NCBI GenBank assembly: GCA_036785325.1
Contig: JAXIVH010000125.1
Span: 314,974-378,973, forward strand
Origin: Urophycis tenuis
Taxonomy: Eukaryota; Chordata; Actinopteri; Gadiformes; Phycidae
Length of the DNA stretch: 64,000 nt
Reading direction: 5' to 3'
Below are positions 33,484 through 64,000 of this stretch, piece by piece. The notes beneath the pieces were generated by a model. The model was given only the letters and a program-made list of their open reading frames with translations. It searched no databases and was not told where the DNA came from. Position 1 is the stretch's first letter, and every line of letters begins with the position of its first letter. A program made the position numbers and the translations under genes.

Positions 33484-34335
33484 ATAGTTGGTCAAACCAA
33501 CAGAACTGCACAATTACTGCACTTGTTGGTCAAACCAACAATATATACGTGAGTTTTGTGAGTTTTGATCAGTAAATTATAGGACACTAGATTTGACACA
33601 TGCATTCACTATCTCTGGCAACGTGCGTCCCTCGGCCCGTGTGTTCGCCGGCTCACGTGGACGCTACGAAACAGCCGCCGACATTTACTGCACTTCCTGT
33701 AAATAGTGCCATGTAGTATGTCTCTGGTATATTTCACAAATAGGTCTAAATTAACTTTTCCATTAGCTCAGTGGATGCAACATTTTATTGTAATTATAAA
33801 TATTAACTGTGTTTTGCGTGTCAATGTACATTATGTGAATGTTTTGTTGGCGATGTATTATTACGCCTGCCATATATCCTTCCGCGGCTTTTTGTCCCCT
33901 TTCAGACTGTTTTGGTCTTTTCGCTGTTAGCAACGGAGAGAACCTGAGATAGCCGTGAACCCGATTTTGAGATAATCCAAAAAATATTATTAAGATTACA
34001 TAACATATTGACAAGGGGTGCAAAACACACTTTACTTCCCGAAGAGTAACTAGCGCTCGCTGTCTTTTTTAAAGATTCAGTTTTTTGTTTTAATAGGCAT
34101 TGTACATATTGCTAATTCAGTTAGCCCTTATGATAGCGCTAGCTCGTTAGCACCGTTCTCCGGAAGCCAAGGTAGACGAGCAGGTTGACATTAGCTTGCT
34201 AGCTAGCTACCGTTGGACTGCTAGCGGGCTGTCACGCAGGTGAACGCCGCCACAATCGCCGCCGAGCCGCAGCGTGAAGCTGGTCGTTTCGAACCATTAG
34301 ATAACACTGCACACGTCGTCGTTTATGGGATCACC
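31772..34335. promoter_or_regulatory. Shared mapkapk5/atxn2 head-to-head region
   Basis: 2.56 kb between divergent starts, so both promoters lie here. GCTAGC-type motifs cluster around 34135-34225, just upstream of atxn2. A 52-bp perfect palindrome sits at 33441-33492. No exons or TATA boxes could be assigned. Confidence 0.5.
33441..33492. repeat. Perfect 52-bp palindrome with AT core
   Basis: Arms of 26 bp with no spacer, starting ACCAACTATAGATATATA and ending in its complement. The motif GTTGGTCAAACCAAC follows at 33487-33501 and again at 33525-33539. Confidence 0.9.
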
Positions 34336-58222
<23,887 letters not shown>

Positions 58223-58646
58223 ACAGGGGGCGCTGGTGAGCTGAAGGACCCTCGGCCTCGCACTTGTTACCCAGAAGAAGTTGAAGAGATGACCCTCCCT
58301 CCTCCTCCTCCTCCTCCTCTTTCTCCTCCTCCTCCTCTTTCTCCTCTTCCTCCATTCACACAAGTCATGATACTCATCAGCCCCCCCCCCCCCCTCCAAG
58401 TCTAGGCAATAAGAGAATGTTAACAGATTGATGCAGTGACGAAACCTTTTAACAAGATTAATATTTAACGGGAAGAACCCACTGTGTTCCGGCCCTGCTG
58501 GCTGTTGGAGATGAGGGCGTACAGACACAGATATGCAGTACAGACATAACCGTAAAAGAACAAATACAGACGTCCACACACACTTTTGAGAGGGTCCCTA
58601 ACAGAGTTTAACTCGAGTCAGCTTGCCGAGCGAGCGAGAGAGAGAG

Positions 58647-58680
<34 letters not shown>

Positions 58681-59075
58681 CAAGAGAGAGAGAGAGAGAG
58701 AGAGAGAATAAAGACCTGAACTGGAACTTAACGTATTTTGTCTGCACCTTGTTATGGAAAAAAAAAAAGAATCTTCCAACTTGTAGACAGTATAAATCCT
58801 ACTGTTTTACTGCTGCTGCTGCTATGTGCTGCGTTTGTTTCCAGTGACCAGACGAGTTTCTAACCAAATCTCAACTATTAAAGTCGTTTTTTGGCGCCCG
58901 AAGACGAGGAGAGGTTATTTATGAAGCTGATGGCTGGTGGTTGGAGCTCACTTCTCACCCGACCATCATGTAACTTTTAAGTTAAAAAAAAAGAAACTTT
59001 TACTTTGTAGATAATATAAATAATTTAAAAAATCAGCAAAAAAAATAAAAAAACAATAAAAAAGTTTTAAAAACT
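58223..59075 (+). other. atxn2 3' UTR
   Basis: Follows the stop and contains CTCCTC, C13 and (GA)n runs. It ends in an A-rich stretch with AATAAA at 59055-59060. Confidence 0.65.
59055..59060 (+). terminator. atxn2 poly-A signal
   Basis: AATAAA in an A-rich stretch about 830 bases after the stop. Other A-rich near-matches adjoin it. Confidence 0.55.
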
Positions 59076-59469
59076 GAGTGTGGTGTCTGTGTGGTCTTTA
59101 CTTTACCATCGTTACTATCTTTACTTTACCATCGTTACTATCTTTACTTTACCATCGTTACTATCTTTACTTATACTATCTTTACTTTACCATCGTTACT
59201 ATCTTTACTTTGACATCGTTACTATTTTTACTTTACTATCGTTGCTATCTTTACTTATACCATCTTTTCTTTACTATCGTCTGCAACACGTTTGGTCCTC
59301 ATCTTCCTCTACTGTTGGACAAGTAGCTTTAATTATATCAGCAAATAATGCATTTTTCTTTCTTGAGTGAATTAAAAATAAATTAAACTTGTTCATAACA
59401 TTTGAATACATTTTAAAAAGATAAAAAATAGACCGTACAATCAAGCACAAACAATGATTTTTGGTTAGC

Positions 59470-59475
59470 TTTATT
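59470..59475 (-). terminator. Candidate sh2b3 poly-A signal
   Basis: AATAAA on the minus strand, 2.8 kb downstream of the sh2b3 stop and about 400 bases from the convergent atxn2 end. Confidence 0.45.
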
Positions 59476-59830
59476 TTACAAAACGTCAAATATACAGTTG
59501 ATGTATATATAATATATATAATTTAGAAGTGAAAGGACGTGAACACAAGCTATGGAAACCACTACAAAGCTTTGACATGTCATTGTTCAGGGCGGGGAGG
59601 ATGACAGGAATGTTTACAGTGCTGAATAACGAACACAGAAGGAACAGTATTGAGAACACACATTCACCCACTGGACTGTTTCCCAGAGGTCAACATCAGC
59701 CCAGAGGTCGGAGCGTGGAGAGGGCAGAACGTCTGAGGGCTGCTCCACCGTCTGGGGAGGCTTCTCAAAGTTTGAAAACCAACCACACTCTCATGGTGAG
59801 GTCATATCCTCCGTTATATATACATATATA

Positions 59831-59861
<31 letters not shown>

Positions 59862-60044
59862 ATTTTGCTACAAATGATCCGCTCTCTGTATATATATTGA
59901 TTGGAACTCTTGTCTTGGTTTAGGAAAATAAGACTTGTAAAAAAAGATGAGGAGATAAACGGGGCGGGGCACACGGCTGCGGGCTACTGCTGCTTTCCTT
60001 TTGTAACAAGTAATGCAGTGAAGAGACCCAGTGGAGCCTCCATC

Positions 60045-60265
60045 AGGAGCCTCCTTCAGGGCTCAGACTGGACCCAGTGGATCCTCCATCAGGTCAGACT
60101 GGACCCAGTGGATCCTCCATCAGGGGTCAGACTGGACCCAGTGGATCCTCCATCAGGGGTCAGACTGGACCCAGTGGATCCTCCATCAGGTCAGACTGGA
60201 CCCAGTGGATCCTCCATCAGGGGTCAGACTGGACCCAGTGGATCCTCCATCGGGTCAGACTGGAT
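60045..60265. repeat. 33-bp minisatellite
   Basis: About seven units of GGTCAGACTGGACCCAGTGG plus ATCCTCCATCAGG. Confidence 0.92.
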
Positions 60266-60277
60266 CCAGTGGATCCG

Positions 60278-60362
60278 GGTGCATCAAAAAGGGAATAGAA
60301 TAGAATAATAGAATAGAAATACTTTATTGATCCCAAGCTGGGAAATTACAAATTACAAAAAA
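60278..60362 (-). mobile_element. LINE 3' tail fragment
   Basis: Contains TACTTTATTGATCCCAAGCT and GGGAAATT next to an AATAGAATAG run, the standard end of a widespread fish LINE. Strand is uncertain. Confidence 0.55.
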
Positions 60363-61236
60363 GGGAAGACAACCGTACTATTGCCCAAAAATGACCTGGT
60401 CTTTGTTCTGATCCGGGACCCCCCTCCCGTGGCTACAAACACCAGAACGGCCTCTTGTTGATCGGGACGCCAAGTCAGGAGGAAATCAAACCAACACTTT
60501 GAACAACACAACCATTGTAGGGTTCGTTAGGTAAACAACCTCAATGTGTGATCGTAGAACGAATGGTCAGCAGTCTGAGAGACCGTTCAGACCTGACCTA
60601 GAAACTGGGGGGAGAGCGAGAGAGAGAGACAGACAGACAGCGAGCTTCATCATGAATCAAGCATAAACTACTTCTAATCTAACTAAGTTAGTGTTAAGCG
60701 TTGTGCACAGAGGCTTGAGTGACAGGAAAGGGAAGAGCTTTAGGGTTCCTCAACATCCCGTTGACTTCTGTTAGAACATCACGTTGCTTCAGCACAACCA
60801 CCTCCAGTCACATTCTATCTTAATGTTGTTCTATGTGGCACGTTTATATCATATATCATAATATCATATCTATTCATACCCATTAATCAAGGCTTCATTC
60901 TGTTTCATATCAAGGCATATCAATGTGTGACTCATAACTACAATAAATCAATAAATAGAGGCGGACGATGAGGGTGAAGGTGAAACATGAGCCTGAAGGA
61001 GAGGAAACAGACTCACACACCTCAGTGGAATTTGGAATCAAACATTTTGCTTTTCAGAACACTGAGGAGGCCGACCACGGCCACCGGGGGGCGGGGCCGG
61101 GGGCGGGGCCGGGGGCGGGGCTCTCTGGTGAACGCTCCCTGGTGAGTGCATTCCTTCAACGGCACAACCAGAGGAAACTGGACCAAAGCGACGGAGCGGA
61201 CCGGGAGCCGCTCGGTCTAGGGCCTCGCAGCGCCAG

Positions 61237-61336
61237 CTGGCCGGTCCACAGCGCCGCCCGGTGGGGAAGCCGCTGGCCGGTCCACAGCGCCGCCCGGTGG
61301 GGAAGCCGCTGGCCGGTCCACAGCGCCGCCCGGTGA
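61237..61336. repeat. Triplicated 36-bp unit
   Basis: Nearly three copies of CTGGCCGGTCCACAGCGCCG plus CCCGGTGGGGAAGCCG. Confidence 0.9.
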
Positions 61337-61711
61337 CTCGCGCTCGTACAAAAGTTGCGTCAGACCAAGCGGCGCGTTCCCGGGGCGTGGCGGACCACGG
61401 CCACACGTTTGAGCGTGGAGGAAAAGGCAGCGTGTGATGTCACTGTTACCCCCCAGGCCCCGCCCCCACCGCCGGATTCAGCGCAACAATTGCATATCAA
61501 TTTGAATGAAGGGGTGTGAGCAGAGGCAGTTTGTTCAGCTAAACACAAACCGATACGCTGTGGGCGGGACTTGGCACTGAGGTGTCACTCATCCCTCAGA
61601 CCCCCCTCTGAGTCGCTGACCGACAGCCAGGGCTCCAACGCCAGCCAGGCTGCTTCACCCGCATGCTATTTGGCAAGACTAACATTAGATGGTAACACGC
61701 AATGTCCCCCC

Positions 61712-61762
<51 letters not shown>

Positions 61763-61964
61763 GTCTGAGATGTGCGATGCTGACTCCAGCCAGGTGTCAC
61801 CAGAGGGAGCCAGCCACTGGCTGGACGGCCTCTCAACACTTTGGATGACCTCAATATCCTTAAAAAAACAGGAATATATTCCCCACTATGATACAATTTC
61901 CAAAAATGGTACATTCATTGTGGATCCATCTGGTAGAGGAGGCATCCAATTGTCTGCCAGAACA

Positions 61965-61992
61965 CACACACACATGCAGTCACACACACACA

Positions 61993-62035
<43 letters not shown>

Positions 62036-62152
62036 ACACTCACAGACACACACACACACACTCACAGACACACACACTCACAGACACACACTCACAGACA
62101 CACACACACACTCACAGACACACACACATGCTCACATACAGACACACACAGA
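61965..62152. repeat. (CA)n/(CAGACA)n compound repeat
   Basis: CA run with regular CTCACAGACACA interruptions. Confidence 0.93.
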
Positions 62153-62254
62153 AGGCTGGCAGGAAGAAGTGTGGTGATGGGTGTTTGTGGGTGTGAGGTG
62201 TGTCATGTGACCGTGGGGTCGGGGTGCAGCGGGGTGCAGCGCGGGGCCGCGGGG

Positions 62255-64000
62255 TCAAACGAACATGTACTGGTTGTCTATGGCGCGCTTGCGGCCCCTC
62301 TCAGGCTCCAGCTCGTAGTCCGAGTCCCGGGGGGGGAAGAGGGGGGCGCGGGGGTTGGGGTGCCGCAGGAGGGGCCGGCGGCCCACCGAGCCGCTCCGCC
62401 TCAGGGGCCCGGGGGCGGGCGGCGCCGCGGGGGCCGGACGGCCGGGCCGGGCCGGGCCGGGGGGCGGCGCCGGGAGGGAGGCGGCCCCGGGGCCGGCGGG
62501 ACCGGGGGGCGGCGGTGGGGGAGGACAGGGGAGGGGGCAGGCTGGAGCTCCTGGCCAGGCTGCAGTGGGCCAGGCTGGGCTCGGAGCTCCAGCGGTGCAG
62601 GGAGAACGGTACCAGGACCACCCCGGAGACCTGGCCTGGAGGAGCAGAGAACCACGGCTTAGATCACACAACATCTGATACACGTTCAGTCACATCCAGA
62701 CTCTTCAGAAGTGTCCCCCTGAGCCACGCTTCATGTCCACAATAGACTGTTTATGGAGCGACGTGACATCACGTGTGTCATCGCACCAAACTCATTCCTC
62801 ATGCAAATGTGTGTCAATATTGGTCCTGATCAAAGCGCGAGCCGGCAGCGCCTCAGCACACACCGCCAAACGGACGCCAACCGCCGGGCCCCCGGGGACA
62901 CGGGTGGCGGTTCCGCCCCGCCGGGTACAGACGCAGCCGGCTGCAGGGCCAATGGAGGTATGCAAAACAAGTGGGCGGACATGTTTTTATTTGCATTATT
63001 CTGGGATGCTGCAGTTGGAAGCGTGTCACCGTGACAACAGCAGGAGACACAACCTCAGAACGCCTGGCTGGACCTCTGGAGAGCTGAAGGGTGTGGGCTT
63101 TAGTGGCTCAGTCTCCATGGAAACAGAAGCTGCATGTGTGATCGTGTGTCTGGCTATAAACTCATCAGTATTGCACCTCTACAGCTCGACACTGAATCCG
63201 CATGCCTTCAGGCTCACAAACATCTACGTCATGTTCACGTGTGAGCAACTTTCAGGCAGCTTCAGAACTGGTGTTCTTTCTCTCACTGTCTTCACCTCAG
63301 GAACGCTCATCATCGCCACCTATGGACCCACACTGCGCTTTTCCATTCACTTTTACACTCAGCACGGATTAATGCTCATTCTGGTGCGTTCCAGACAATT
63401 AGCCAGCAGTCACTTAATTAAAAAGTGTGTGAGTGTGTCTGAGTCATCTGGCTCCCAGGCTAGTGAAACAGCACAAGAAGAAGGAAAGTCAAAATGTAGA
63501 GTTTCACAGAAAGGAGCTCAAACGTGACCAACGGGGGCGTTTGTGAAGCTGAAGGCCTGCAGATACAACGAGGTGGAACCCAGATGTCTGCAGAGGTGCT
63601 GCCGAGTTTATCACATCACCGTGGATGGAACCCTGAGCACAATACACTGGATGACGCAAACGTTGTCTTTGTGGAACTATACACACCATGGTCACTTATA
63701 ATCAGCAGCAGACAGCATCGGTGTGTCATCATTTAGCAGGTGCTTTCACCCACTCAAAGTAATTCAAGGGCTTTGAACCCAGAAGCTTGGGGCCGGGCCG
63801 CTGCCCTGGCCCTCGCCACTACTAGCCGTCCCTCCCGCCCACAGCAGTGAAACATGACTAACAATGAGGACCGTGTCCCCAGCAGGGCGGTCAGCCTACC
63901 TTGCTGCGCCGGTCTGCAGCCGGCCACCACGAAGCTGGACAGCCGCACGTCGCAGGCGCCGCCACACTCCAGCGGGATGGGCCAGACCCGGAAGTGACTG
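62255..64000 (-). CDS. sh2b3: SH2B adaptor protein 3 (LNK), C-terminal part
   Basis: Adaptor of the SH2B family that damps cytokine receptor and JAK2 signalling in blood cells. Two exons are visible on the minus strand: 63900-64000 (continues past the window) and 62255-62635. The first gives the end of the SH2 domain, [20 protein letters not shown]. The last encodes a Ser/Pro-rich region ([15 protein letters not shown]) and the family C-terminus [10 protein letters not shown] with its tyrosine. The splice phase leads into the Ser/Pro frame, but the C-terminus is in another frame; exon length is one base over, so there is a break in the GC-rich tract at about 62400-62480. I name SH2B3 rather than SH2B1/2 because of its tail-to-tail position beside atxn2, as in human 12q24. 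Confidence 0.85.
63725..63845 (-). mobile_element. Degenerate SINE tail fragment
   Basis: CATTTAGCAGGTGCTTTCAC then AAAGTAATTCAAGGGCTTTG and AACCC resemble the tail and B-box part of the fish SINEs elsewhere in this window. It lies in the last sh2b3 intron. Confidence 0.45.

Larger units (their letters stand above)
59476..62254 (-). other. Probable sh2b3 3' UTR
   Basis: No supported exons. It holds (TA)n near 59820-59845, a 33-bp minisatellite at 60045-60265, a LINE tail at 60278-60362, a GGGGCGGGGCC block near 61085-61120, a 36-bp triplication at 61235-61335 and CA runs at 61716-61760 and 61965-62150. Single-exon UTR extent is inferred. Confidence 0.45.

Overview
This window is teleost fish nuclear DNA. 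It has vertebrate-type spliced genes with GT-AG introns, fish-type SINE, LINE, hAT and Harbinger debris, and an extreme load of micro- and minisatellites. That tandem-repeat density recalls codfishes, but this is only an impression; I cannot name the species. No prokaryotic features, CRISPR arrays or structural RNA genes were seen.

Layout, left to right. (1) ggh (gamma-glutamyl hydrolase), minus strand, 1-2765; its last few residues lie beyond the left edge. (2) 3457-4212: unidentified coding-like minus-strand exons. (3) nmrk1 (nicotinamide riboside kinase), minus strand, 4889-7738. (4) ostf1 (osteoclast-stimulating factor 1), plus strand, 9010-13955, head to head with nmrk1. (5) mapkapk5 (PRAK kinase), minus strand, 18438-31771, tail to tail with ostf1. 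Its introns hold a nested Harbinger remnant, a complete hAT MITE and several large minisatellites. (6) atxn2 (ataxin-2), plus strand, 34336-58222, 24 exons, head to head with mapkapk5. (7) sh2b3 (LNK adaptor), minus strand, 62255 to beyond the right edge, tail to tail with atxn2.

I assembled each gene model exon by exon from splice sites. The models close exactly: nmrk1 204 aa, ostf1 214 aa and mapkapk5 471 aa. atxn2 closes at 1115 aa only after discounting one extra C in a C-run of exon 21. The sh2b3 terminal exon shows a similar one-base frame break.

The genes are not one pathway. They cover folate and NAD metabolism, SH3/ankyrin signalling, a stress kinase, an RNA-binding translation factor and a cytokine-signalling adaptor. 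The sh2b3-atxn2-mapkapk5 block matches human 12q24 and nmrk1-ostf1 matches human 9q21, so a synteny junction relative to human lies between ostf1 and mapkapk5.

The most unusual signal is the relation of tandem repeats to splice sites. Several arrays begin or end exactly at an exon boundary and have copied the donor or acceptor. The clearest case follows atxn2 exon 7. There the exon end, donor and an acceptor-like tract are amplified into about eight candidate 15-nt in-frame microexons. Dinucleotide TG runs also form or adjoin many of the splice sites.
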